In this document: positions 55,675 through 64,000 of the stretch, piece after piece
Layout of the letters: each line of letters opens with the position of its first letter
Numbering within the stretch: the first letter of the stretch is position 1
Origin: Pseudochrobactrum saccharolyticum
Lineage (GTDB): Bacteria; Pseudomonadota; Alphaproteobacteria; Rhizobiales; Rhizobiaceae
Assembly: GCF_008801715.1 (NCBI RefSeq)
Contig: NZ_VZPG01000001.1
Coordinates: 1,054,001 to 1,118,000 of the forward strand
DNA length: 64,000 bases
Reading direction: 5' to 3'
Program-made: the position numbers and the translations under genes
The notes under the pieces: generated by a model
Told to the model about the DNA's origin: nothing
The model's input: only the letters and a program-made list of their open reading frames with translations
The model's database searches: none

Positions 55675-56697
55675 TCAGCCCCAGCACTTCGCCAGACCTT
55701 CTTTGGTATCGATGGATTCAACACCTTCAACCGGCTGGTCGGTTACCAGCATCACACCGGTATCAACAAAGGTCTTGCCATCTGTCGGCTTCGGCTTTTC
55801 ACCGGTATCAGCAAATTTTTTAATTGCCTCAATACCAAGTGTTGCCATCTGCATCGGATATTGCTGCGCTGTTGCGCCGATCACGCCGTCAGCCACATTT
55901 TTTACACCCGGACAGCCGCCATCAATGGAAACAATCATCACATCTTTTTCACGGCCAACAGCTTTCAGCGCCTCATAAGCACCGGCTGCAGCAGGTTCGT
56001 TAATGGTGTGCACCACATTGATATTCGGCTCTTTTTGCAGAAGATTTTCCATGGCGCGGCGGCCGCCCTCTTCATTGCCGTCAGTCAGATCGCGACCGGC
56101 AATACGCGGATCATCCTCATCGCCGAGCACATCCTTGTTTTTCGGATCAATACCGAAACCTGTGGCAAAGCCCTGATCGCGCAGCACGTCAACACTCGGC
56201 TGCATGGCGGTAAGGTTCAGGAAAGCAACTTTGGCATCTTTGGCTTTATCACCCAGACGCCCTGCAGCCCATTTGCCGACCAGTTCACCGGCCAGAAAAT
56301 TGTCTGTTGCAAAAGTTGCGTCCGCAGCATCAGCCGGTTCCAGCGGCGTATCCAGTGCAATCACCAGCATACCGGCATCACGCGCCTGTTTCAGTACAGG
56401 AACAATGCCTTTAGTGTCGGAAGCGGTGATGAGAATACCTTTTGCACCATCGGCAATACAGGTTTCCACCGCTGCAATCTGACTTTCCGTATCGCCGTCA
56501 ATTTTACCCGCGTAGGATTTCAGGTTGATGCCAAGTTCCTTGGATTTGGCAGTCGCGCCTTCTTTGATCTTTACAAAAAACGGATTGGTATCTGTTTTGG
56601 TAATCACGCAAGCCGTCACTTCAGCCGCCTGCGCTCCCGCACCCGCAACGCCCAATGCCAGAAGGGCAAAAGCAGAGGTAAGAATAGTTTTTCTCAT
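55675..56697 (-). CDS. frcB: Fructose ABC transporter periplasmic binding protein FrcB
   Basis: A periplasmic sugar receptor of 340 residues with a signal peptide ending near AQAAEV. The mature protein is of the ribose-binding type: [51 protein letters not shown], and [21 protein letters not shown]. It contains a conserved Cys pair (TACVI, and GGCPGV further on). GGGAGGAG lies before the ATG. It is the first gene of frcB-C-A-K and is divergent from the ROK regulator, with a large palindrome in between. Confidence 0.93.
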   Translation of the reverse strand: MRKTILTSAFALLALGVAGAGAQAAEVTACVITKTDTNPFFVKIKEGATAKSKELGINLKSYAGKIDGDTESQIAAVETCIADGAKGILITASDTKGIVPVLKQARDAGMLVIALDTPLEPADAADATFATDNFLAGELVGKWAAGRLGDKAKDAKVAFLNLTAMQPSVDVLRDQGFATGFGIDPKNKDVLGDEDDPRIAGRDLTDGNEEGGRRAMENLLQKEPNINVVHTINEPAAAGAYEALKAVGREKDVMIVSIDGGCPGVKNVADGVIGATAQQYPMQMATLGIEAIKKFADTGEKPKPTDGKTFVDTGVMLVTDQPVEGVESIDTKEGLAKCWG

Positions 56698-57028
56698 GAA
56701 CTCCTCCCAGAGTCATTTTTCTACGATCAGTTCAAGCACCGAACTGCGTAGCTGAACCAGCCAAATCAATTATCTCAGGCGCCCTCTTCCGCCGCCTCTG
56801 CGCTGCGATTTCATGAAAGAGCAAATTTGTTGCCCCCAGAAATATGTGCAGCGCGATCATGGAAACACGGGTTTTCAGTCCTGTCAATTAATAAATCCAC
56901 TTGATTTATTAATTCGCTATGTCAGTCTAAGATCAGCGTGATGACAAAAACTGTCCGCGCAGGCTTTACTTCAAAAATAATTCTCTTATTCCAGCTCTTT
57001 ATCCCGAATGCTCCTTACAGGACACCCG
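56698..57028. promoter_or_regulatory. frcB-frcR divergent regulatory region
   Basis: 331 bp between the divergent frcB and frcR genes. The main feature is the perfect 12-bp inverted repeat at 56886-56914 (listed separately). I could not fix the two promoters. The stretch near 56980-57000 is T-rich. Confidence 0.6.
56886..56914. promoter_or_regulatory. Probable FrcR (ROK) operator, perfect inverted repeat
   Basis: aattaataaatc (56886-56897) and gatttattaatt (56903-56914) are perfect 12-bp reverse complements with a 5-bp spacer. The site lies between the frc uptake operon and a divergent ROK-family regulator, which makes it the natural binding site of that regulator. Confidence 0.72.
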
Positions 57029-58267
57029 ATGCACTATCCGCAAGGCGCCCCTATTGACCCTGCCACAACCAGCCGCGGCTCGGACCAGACCGGCATGCGC
57101 GCCTATAATGAAAGGCTGATCCTTTCCGTTGTGCGCCGTCACGGTGCCATGCCGCGGGCAGATATTGCCAGACTAACCGGCCTGTCGGCGCAAACCGTGT
57201 CCGTCATTATCCGCAATCTTGAGCAGGACGGATTATTGCTCAGCGGTGAGAAACAGCGCGGACGTGTCGGCCAGCCAAGCCAGCCGATGATGCTCAATCC
57301 TGACGGGGTGTTTTCCTTTGGCCTGAAGATCGGGCGTCGCAGTGCAGAACTGGTTCTGGTTGATTTTACCGGCACGATCCGCGCGCGTATGCACCAGACC
57401 TATCTGTGGCCGGTGCCGGACAATATTCTGCATTTCACGCTTTCGGCTATTGAGCAATTCACGGCGCAGCTCACGCCTTTTCAGCAAAGCCGCATCGCCG
57501 GTCTCGGCATAGCCATGCCGTTTGAACTCTGGAACTGGGTGGAAGAAGTCGGCGCACCACCCGCCGATTTGCAGGCCTGGCAAAGCACCGATATTTGCGA
57601 AGCACTGAGCCTGAAACTGCCTTTTCCCGTTCTGATCCAGAATGATGCCACCGCCGCCTGCGGCGCGGAACTGACCTTCGGTTCAGGGCCGGATTATGCG
57701 GATTATGTTTATTTTTTCATCGGCTCATTTATCGGCGGCGGCGTTGTGCTCAACAATACGCTTTATGCCGGACGCAGCGGCAATGCCGGCGCACTGGGTT
57801 CCATGCCGATGGGCAACGGTTTTGTCACCACGGCAGGCCAGATCAGCCGCCCTGCCCAGCTGATTGATACCGCATCTCTGTTCATATTGGAGCGCAGTCT
57901 CAAACAGCAGAATATAGACACGGCTCCGCTTTGGGCGGCGCCGGATAATTGGGAAATTTTCAACCCTGTGCTTGATGAATGGGTATTGCTGACCGCGCGC
58001 AGCCTTGCCCATGCCATTTCATCGGCCGCCAGTGTAATTGATTTTCCTGCTGCCATTATTGACGGCTGGATGCCTGAAAATTTACGCGCCAAGATTGTTG
58101 AAACTACACGGAGTGAAATCGGCAGGCTTAATTTACAGGGAATCATCCCGCCGGTGATTGAAGAAGGCACAGTTGGTGTTCATGCCAAAGCACTGGGGGC
58201 AGCGCGGCTGCCAATCTTCAGCCGCTATCTCTTTGATCAAAATGTTCTTTTTAAACACATACAATAA
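57029..58267 (+). CDS. frcR: ROK family transcriptional regulator of the frc operon (FrcR)
   Basis: A 412-residue ROK protein. An N-terminal winged helix (about 25-85: NERLILSVVRRHGAMPRADIARLTGLSAQTVSVIIRNLEQDGLL) is followed by the kinase-like domain with ALGSMPMGNG and an ATP/sugar-site remnant IGSFIGGGVVLNN. The CxCGxxGC zinc motif of glucokinase-type ROK proteins is not evident. Being divergent from frcB and next to a perfect palindrome, it is most likely the fructose-responsive repressor of frcBCAK. AGGA six bases before the ATG at 57029 favours this start over an ATG seven codons upstream. Confidence 0.87.
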   Translation: MHYPQGAPIDPATTSRGSDQTGMRAYNERLILSVVRRHGAMPRADIARLTGLSAQTVSVIIRNLEQDGLLLSGEKQRGRVGQPSQPMMLNPDGVFSFGLKIGRRSAELVLVDFTGTIRARMHQTYLWPVPDNILHFTLSAIEQFTAQLTPFQQSRIAGLGIAMPFELWNWVEEVGAPPADLQAWQSTDICEALSLKLPFPVLIQNDATAACGAELTFGSGPDYADYVYFFIGSFIGGGVVLNNTLYAGRSGNAGALGSMPMGNGFVTTAGQISRPAQLIDTASLFILERSLKQQNIDTAPLWAAPDNWEIFNPVLDEWVLLTARSLAHAISSAASVIDFPAAIIDGWMPENLRAKIVETTRSEIGRLNLQGIIPPVIEEGTVGVHAKALGAARLPIFSRYLFDQNVLFKHIQ

Positions 58268-58357
58268 ACCCGTCTTACCAAAGTTGAATAATAAACCGCT
58301 ATTTATGTGAAATCATTTACTTCGGCTTCACAGGACTGCCTATAATATCCGTCATGA

Positions 58358-60058
<1,701 letters not shown>

Positions 60059-60066
60059 CCCAACAA

Positions 60067-60091
60067 AAAAGGCCTGCATTGCAGGCCTTTT
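60067..60091. terminator. Bidirectional intrinsic terminator
   Basis: A perfect 11-bp stem (60067-60077 with 60081-60091) with a 3-nt loop, A-run left and T-run right, between convergent pgm and mrp. Confidence 0.88.
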
Positions 60092-60107
60092 TCAATTTCA
60101 TCATCTG

Positions 60108-61265
60108 TTATTCAAAAACGATCTTCGGTGCTGCGCGGGATGAACCGCCGCTCACCTGCGCCCAGGCTTTTTCGGCAATTTCACGATAAATTTGCGCATG
60201 CGGGCTGTCCGGCTCTTTCACCGTGATCGGCATACCCGCATCGGACAATTCGCGGATCTGCATATCCAGCGGCACTGCGCCGAGGAAAGGTACATTGAGC
60301 CGCTCAGCTTCGCGCTGCGCTCCGCCATGACCGAAAATATCATAACGCTTGCCGGTATCCGGCGCGATGAAATAGCTCATATTCTCAACAATACCGAGCA
60401 GCGGCACATTAACTTTGGCAAACATATTCAGCCCCTTACGGGCATCGATCAACGCCAAATCCTGTGGGGTGGAAACGATCACCGCACCGGCCAGCGGCAC
60501 CTGCTGCGCCATGGTCAGCTGGGCATCGCCGGTGCCCGGAGGCATATCGACAACCATCACATCAAGATTGCCCCACTCCACTTCACGCATCATCTGATTG
60601 AGCGCCGACATCACCATCGGGCCGCGCCAGATCATCGGGGTTTCTTCTTCCACCAGAAAGCCCATCGACATGACTTTGAGGCCGTAATTGCTCATCGGCT
60701 TCATGATGCGGCCATTGACCGTTTCCGGACGACCGGAAATACCGAGAAGGCGCGGCATTGACGGCCCGTAAATATCGGCATCAAGAATACCGACTTTCAG
60801 CCCCAGTGCCTGAAGCCCGAGCGCAATATTCACCGAAGTCGTGGATTTACCGACACCACCTTTGCCGGAAGCCACGGCGATAATCTTGCCAACACCCGGA
60901 ATACCCGGTTTTGCCTGTGGCTGCGGTGCTGCATGAGTATGTGCAGCCGGACGCGCCTGAGCAGCGGGCTGAGGGCGGCTTGGCGGAGGCGCATCATCGC
61001 TGGTGCGGCCGCCTTTGCGCTCGGCGGTCAGTGTGACCAGCGCACCGGCAACCCCCGGAATCTCTTTCACCAGTTTTTCCGCCCGCAGACGCAGCGGTTC
61101 CATCGCCTGCGCACGGTCAGACGGCACGGTAATGGAGAAAAACACTTTATTATCAGCGATAAAAATATCGGACACCAGTCCGAGGCTGACAATATCACCT
61201 TCGAAATCCGGTCCCGTGACCTGTTTCAGCTGAGCCAGCACCACATCTTTGGTGACCTGTGACAT
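60108..61265 (-). CDS. mrp: Mrp/ApbC family iron-sulfur cluster carrier ATPase
   Basis: A 385-residue protein with an N-terminal MIP18/DUF59 domain (about 1-90), a Pro/Ala/Gln-rich linker (about 95-125) and a ParA-like ATPase domain with the deviant Walker A SGKGGVGKST and DADIYGPSMPRLLG. The DMPPGTGDAQLT block is typical. Mrp proteins carry [4Fe-4S] clusters to target enzymes. The usual CxxC cluster motif is absent: the stretch that reads ENMSYF-CPHC in many homologues is ENMSYFIAPDTGKRYDIFG here. Loss of the Cys pair is, from memory, common in alphaproteobacterial Mrp. Confidence 0.92.
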   Translation of the reverse strand: MSQVTKDVVLAQLKQVTGPDFEGDIVSLGLVSDIFIADNKVFFSITVPSDRAQAMEPLRLRAEKLVKEIPGVAGALVTLTAERKGGRTSDDAPPPSRPQPAAQARPAAHTHAAPQPQAKPGIPGVGKIIAVASGKGGVGKSTTSVNIALGLQALGLKVGILDADIYGPSMPRLLGISGRPETVNGRIMKPMSNYGLKVMSMGFLVEEETPMIWRGPMVMSALNQMMREVEWGNLDVMVVDMPPGTGDAQLTMAQQVPLAGAVIVSTPQDLALIDARKGLNMFAKVNVPLLGIVENMSYFIAPDTGKRYDIFGHGGAQREAERLNVPFLGAVPLDMQIRELSDAGMPITVKEPDSPHAQIYREIAEKAWAQVSGGSSRAAPKIVFE

Positions 61266-61516
61266 GCCTCATACCCCGTCGAATAATCTGTTCACCATTG
61301 CCGGCACAGTATTTTATCCTGCGACCGGCATTTCATTCATCATCGTTAAATGATTTTGTGTCTGAGAGAAAGTTATCTTCACCCCTTTCCGCGCAAACCT
61401 CTGTGACATCGTGAGGCAGAGGGAGATCCGGCATCATTATTACAGAGGAAAGCTCTTTCCTTCCGCAAAGCACCGCGCTAAAAAGCGGAAAGCGCAGTTA
61501 TATATAGTTCAGGGTG

Positions 61517-61948
61517 ATGGTTCAGACACACAAAAACAAGCTGGTTTTAATACGCATCCTGTGCGTATTGGCGCTTGTTTTGCTGTCTTTTGCCCATAGA
61601 CCGGTGGATGTCAGCGCCCCCCTGCTGCAAATGACCACCAAAAGCGGCACCTCCGCTGAACCGGTTTTCATCCGTTATGAAACAATGCCCGATGGCAGTA
61701 TTGTTTCGATCTGCGTTTCCGAAAACAGCGCCGCCTCTGACCAGCATCATAAAAATCATAATATGATGGTTGATTGCGAGGCCTGCCGTATCTCGGCGGC
61801 CTTTGCACTGGTTACACCACCTGCAGCCGGTGGTCCGGTTGTTGCCAAAGATACAGGCAACAGCGTCAGACGCACGGCCAAAGTTCTGCCCCGCTCCCGA
61901 CCTTATCCGCCCGCCGCCCCGCCGCAGGCGCCACCTTTCCTTGCCTGA
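61517..61948 (+). CDS. Small exported Cys/His protein, DUF2946-like, copper-associated by context
   Basis: A protein of about 143 residues with an N-terminal hydrophobic segment (VLIRILCVLALVLLSFAH) and a cluster of potential metal ligands: ICVSENSAA, then HHKNHNMMVDCEACRIS with the CxxC pair. The C-terminus is Pro/Arg-rich. This pattern recalls the small DUF2946 proteins found beside copper-handling genes in Hyphomicrobiales, but I cannot confirm the family. A GTG one codon earlier is an alternative start. The next gene, 119 bases downstream, is a YcnI-PCuAC copper protein, supporting a role in periplasmic copper. Confidence 0.65.
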   Translation: MVQTHKNKLVLIRILCVLALVLLSFAHRPVDVSAPLLQMTTKSGTSAEPVFIRYETMPDGSIVSICVSENSAASDQHHKNHNMMVDCEACRISAAFALVTPPAAGGPVVAKDTGNSVRRTAKVLPRSRPYPPAAPPQAPPFLA

Positions 61949-62067
61949 TACAGGTCTGCGCATTCTCGCAATGCCGTAGGAAATATCAGTCATGCGCTTT
62001 AAGCGCCTTCATGCTTTCTGCCTGCAATTTGCAGCCGGAAAGCAGGATATTCGCAAGGAATAGATTT

Positions 62068-63069
62068 ATGAAAACCATTTTCACACCACTCTGTGTTGCC
62101 AGCCTTCTTCTCGGCACTGCCGGTCTGGCACAGGCACATGTTTCGCTTGAAACAGCTCAGGCTAATGCAGGAAGCGGCTATAAAGCCGTCCTCAAAATCC
62201 CGCATGGCTGTGAAGGTGCCGCGACCACACAGATCAATGTCAAAATTCCGGAAGGTTTCATTGCCGCTCAGCCGCAGATGAAAGCCGGATGGGATATTGA
62301 AACTGTTAAATCCGACTACCAGCACAGCTATAAAGTGCACGGTAAAGACGTGAAAAACGGCGTGACCGAAGTGATCTGGAAAGGCGGCAAACTGCCGGGC
62401 GATTTCTATGATGAATTCTCGGTTGTCGGCAAACTCGCAGCCTTCGACAAGGATACAACATTATCGTTCCCGACAATCCAGACCTGCGAAAACGGTAAAA
62501 CCGAAAACTGGACGGATATCGCAGCAGAAGGCCAGAATCCGCATGATCTGAAAAACCCTGCGCCGCAATTGCTCGTGGCGGCTGCCACAAAACAGGCAAG
62601 CCATGACGGCCACGGTGCGCATGGTGGCAATAGCGCCGAGGTGGTGACAGCCGGTGATCTTGAGCTTTCCGAAGCCCATAGCATCGCGACAATCCCGAAT
62701 GCCCGCGTTGCAGGCGGCTATATTGTCATTACCAATAAGGGCAAAGAAGATGACCGCCTGATCGGCGGCACCACAGATGCAGCCGGAAAAGTTGAAATTC
62801 ATGAAATGTCGATGAAAGACAATGTCATGAAAATGCGCAAGCTGAGCGAACCTCTGGCAATTCCCGCCGGTCAGACCGTGAAATTGGCACCAACCGGCTT
62901 CCACATCATGTTTATGGATCTGGCCAAGCCGTTCAAAGAAGGTGAAACAGTCAATGTTGTGCTGGAATTTGAAAAAGCCGGAAAGGTTAATTTACCGTTT
63001 CACGTGAATCCATCCAAGGGTTCTTCCGGTAATGCTGGCGGCAAGGCCAATGACCATAGCCATCACTAA
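62068..63069 (+). CDS. YcnI (DUF1775)-PCuAC fusion, periplasmic copper chaperone
   Basis: A 333-residue fusion. A signal peptide (1-23, cleavage after AQA) exposes His24 as the mature N-terminus (HVSLE), as in the mono-histidine copper site of YcnI. The YcnI domain (about 24-155) has YKAVLKIPHGCEGAATT and the conserved Trp in VIWKGGKLP. A His-rich linker (ASHDGHGAHGGN) leads to a PCuAC domain (about 195-320), whose copper ligands appear as HEMSMKDNVMKM and, further on, FHIMFM. The C-terminus is again His-rich. PCuAC proteins deliver Cu(I) to the CuA site of cytochrome oxidase. AAGGAA precedes the ATG. Fused forms of the two domains occur in other alphaproteobacteria, but the domain arrangement is worth noting. 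Confidence 0.88.
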   Translation: MKTIFTPLCVASLLLGTAGLAQAHVSLETAQANAGSGYKAVLKIPHGCEGAATTQINVKIPEGFIAAQPQMKAGWDIETVKSDYQHSYKVHGKDVKNGVTEVIWKGGKLPGDFYDEFSVVGKLAAFDKDTTLSFPTIQTCENGKTENWTDIAAEGQNPHDLKNPAPQLLVAAATKQASHDGHGAHGGNSAEVVTAGDLELSEAHSIATIPNARVAGGYIVITNKGKEDDRLIGGTTDAAGKVEIHEMSMKDNVMKMRKLSEPLAIPAGQTVKLAPTGFHIMFMDLAKPFKEGETVNVVLEFEKAGKVNLPFHVNPSKGSSGNAGGKANDHSHH

Positions 63070-63395
63070 TTTCTGTTTCTCCGAAACCGTATCGGTTCGG
63101 AGATAAAAGACTAAGGCGGAGCGCCGGTCATATCGGCGCTTCGCATTGTGATTCTGGAACCGCTCCCTTTTGCCTGTCCTGTTTACAGGCTTCTGCATGA
63201 GGCGGGACGTCGCAGAGCTTAAAAATCCGGCCGGAATGTCGTTCAATCCGGCCAGCTGCGACAATCACGCAAAACATATACGGATTCATATAGATAGCAT
63301 TGCATTTTAGAATAAAAACATGAGTAAAATACTCTGGAATTATTCTAAGCTATTGAAATAAGAACACTTTTCTAAATAAATGCTGAAAATTAGGT
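63070..63395 (+). other. Intergenic region with hairpins after the copper fusion gene
   Basis: 326 bp before the promoter of the last gene. A hairpin close to the stop (tctccgaa 63079-63086 with ttcggaga near 63096) and an 11-bp stem at 63116-63126 with 63134-63144 (one G-T pair) may terminate the copper operon, though no T-run follows either. The rest shows no convincing ORF and becomes AT-rich towards 63300-63370. Confidence 0.5.
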
Positions 63396-63425
63396 TTGAC
63401 AACCGACCGTTTTCACCGGCATATT
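63396..63425 (+). promoter_or_regulatory. Promoter of the last gene
   Basis: A consensus TTGACA (63396-63401) and CATATT (63420-63425) are separated by 18 bp, in an AT-rich upstream context. It would give a leader of about 90 bases before the ATG at 63523 and about 200 before the Cys-rich gene. Confidence 0.6.
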
Positions 63426-63522
63426 CCCGCTGTCAGAGCTTTCGGGAGGGATACTTCCGGCTCGTGGCAATAAATTCAACCTTTGATGTTTGGGCCTTGA
63501 ACCCGCTCTATTGGAGGACCTC

Positions 63523-63633
63523 ATGTTTGGTCAGGCACTTTACCGCCCAAGGGCGGTACTATCGTCGCGCCCTCAGCCGCGACGCATATTCATCGCTCCT
63601 TCGCGTCCGTTACAGATCGGATGCCGCCCATGA
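63523..63633 (+). CDS. Short leader ORF overlapping the start of the last gene
   Basis: A 36-codon ORF (MFGQALYRPRAVL...IGCRP). It is preceded by a strong GGAGG ribosome binding site seven bases before its ATG, better than any signal in front of the next gene. Its TGA overlaps the ATG of that gene as ATGA. The peptide is Arg/Pro-rich and resembles no domain I know. Its first half covers two hairpins: an 8-bp inverted repeat at 63541-63558 and gtcgcg/cgcgac at 63564-63583. It may act by translational coupling or as an upstream regulator rather than as a protein. Confidence 0.45.
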   Translation: MFGQALYRPRAVLSSRPQPRRIFIAPSRPLQIGCRP

Positions 63634-64000
63634 ATATGCAGGTCAGAAATCTCTTTGAAACATCCAGTCATTATTTCGAGCGGCAGGCTGAAAAGCTGGT
63701 GCTTGAAGGCTATCGCCACTGGACATCCGGCTTCGAAACCGGATCGGTTATTCCGTGGGAAATGGCCTGGACGATTTACACTCAGGAGCTCGGCCTCGAT
63801 AAAGCCAAACTCGCGCTGGCCGAACTCTCCCATTTCATCCGCACCCTGCATTTTTGTGCAGCTTGTCAGCTCAAGGCCTTTCCTTATGGTTCGATGCATA
63901 TCTGCCGTGAAGAATGCCTGCTGATGGGACTGATCTCCGCCTTGCAAAACGGTGACGATACAACCCGTGATGCCTGTCTGGATGCTCTGGTAACCGGCAG
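63630..64000 (+). CDS. Conserved hypothetical Cys-rich protein, 5' part (runs off the window)
   Basis: The frame is open from the ATG at 63630 to the end of the window (123 codons visible). It opens MNMQVRNLFETSSHYFERQAEKLVLEGYR, is helical and soluble, and then has a Cys/His cluster FCAACQLKAFPYGSMHICREECLL, i.e. CxxC-x12-CxxxC with a His two residues before the third Cys, which suggests a zinc or other metal site. An in-frame ATG at 63621 is an alternative start. I do not recognise the family with certainty; it seems restricted to Hyphomicrobiales. The codon use and composition are like neighbouring real genes. Confidence 0.8.
   Translation, partial: MNMQVRNLFETSSHYFERQAEKLVLEGYRHWTSGFETGSVIPWEMAWTIYTQELGLDKAKLALAELSHFIRTLHFCAACQLKAFPYGSMHICREECLLMGLISALQNGDDTTRDACLDALVTG

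Noticed and set aside
61774-62067. N-terminal extension of the YcnI-PCuAC gene
   Set aside because: The in-frame extension overlaps the upstream gene, is Arg/Ser-rich, and would bury the signal peptide that begins at 62068 behind a good ribosome binding site.
63380-63658. 92-codon ORF on the plus strand before the last gene
   Set aside because: It begins upstream of the promoter -35 box, crosses the leader and has no domain; the Cys-rich frame starting at 63630 has the features of the real protein.

Overview
The window looks like chromosomal DNA of an alphaproteobacterium of the order Hyphomicrobiales, most likely the Brucella/Ochrobactrum/Pseudochrobactrum group. The signs are a very large cyclic beta-1,2-glucan synthase, an IalB-type invasion protein, a FrcB-FrcC-FrcA-FrcK fructose uptake cluster with a divergent ROK regulator, a ccmABCDG block, a ybhL-type leader hairpin and several short intergenic palindromes of the kind scattered through these genomes. 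The base composition looks more even than in classical Brucella; that is an impression, not a computed value. No rRNA, tRNA, CRISPR array, insertion sequence or prophage was seen.

Layout. 1-9.7 kb: end of an RNase D gene, a membrane acyltransferase, a class A penicillin-binding protein, glpK with a GNAT gene, an SDR plus sugar-kinase pair and pncB. 9.7-18.4 kb: one gene, the cyclic glucan synthase. 18.8-22.9 kb: sulfate/thiosulfate importer (sbp, cysT, cysW, cysA), with a dispersed palindrome inserted before cysA. 23-27.8 kb: a lipoprotein, a MliC-type lysozyme inhibitor, a stand-alone Lrp/AsnC effector domain, ilvD and a divergent MerR/class IV aminotransferase pair with a textbook 19-bp-spacer operator. 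27.8-30.9 kb: cytochrome c maturation ccmA-B-C-D-G; the 52-codon ccmD is easy to miss. 31-37.8 kb: acnA, an autotransporter with an AT-rich passenger, and ybhL with its leader. 37.8-43.6 kb: a ybbP/ybbA ABC system divergent from a tesA-like esterase, thpR with a hairpin tandem array over its stop codon, and a low-molecular-weight phosphatase. 43.8-52.9 kb: phhB, a DUF1232 protein, ialB, rlmN with a small membrane protein, a LysE exporter, argG, a hemolysin III protein, a lipoprotein transglycosylase with a small partner, and a FAH hydrolase. 52.9-58.3 kb: the frc regulon. 58.3-64 kb: pgm, mrp, a copper-handling pair (a small Cys/His protein and a YcnI-PCuAC fusion), and a truncated Cys-rich gene with a structured leader.

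How it fits together. Much of the window serves the cell envelope and periplasm: PBP1A, cyclic glucan, pgm (glucose-1-phosphate supply for glucans and LPS), transglycosylase, lysozyme inhibitor, autotransporter, IalB, cytochrome c assembly and periplasmic copper handling. Nutrient uptake (sulfate, fructose, glycerol) and core metabolism (ilvD, acnA, argG, pncB) make up the rest. I found no clear-cut new multi-gene system. The best leads are non-coding: stop-codon-overlapping hairpin repeats after thpR and ialB, a double two-tier hairpin after the hemolysin III gene, two well-formed operators (MerR and ROK), and the leader plus overlapping short ORF before the last gene.
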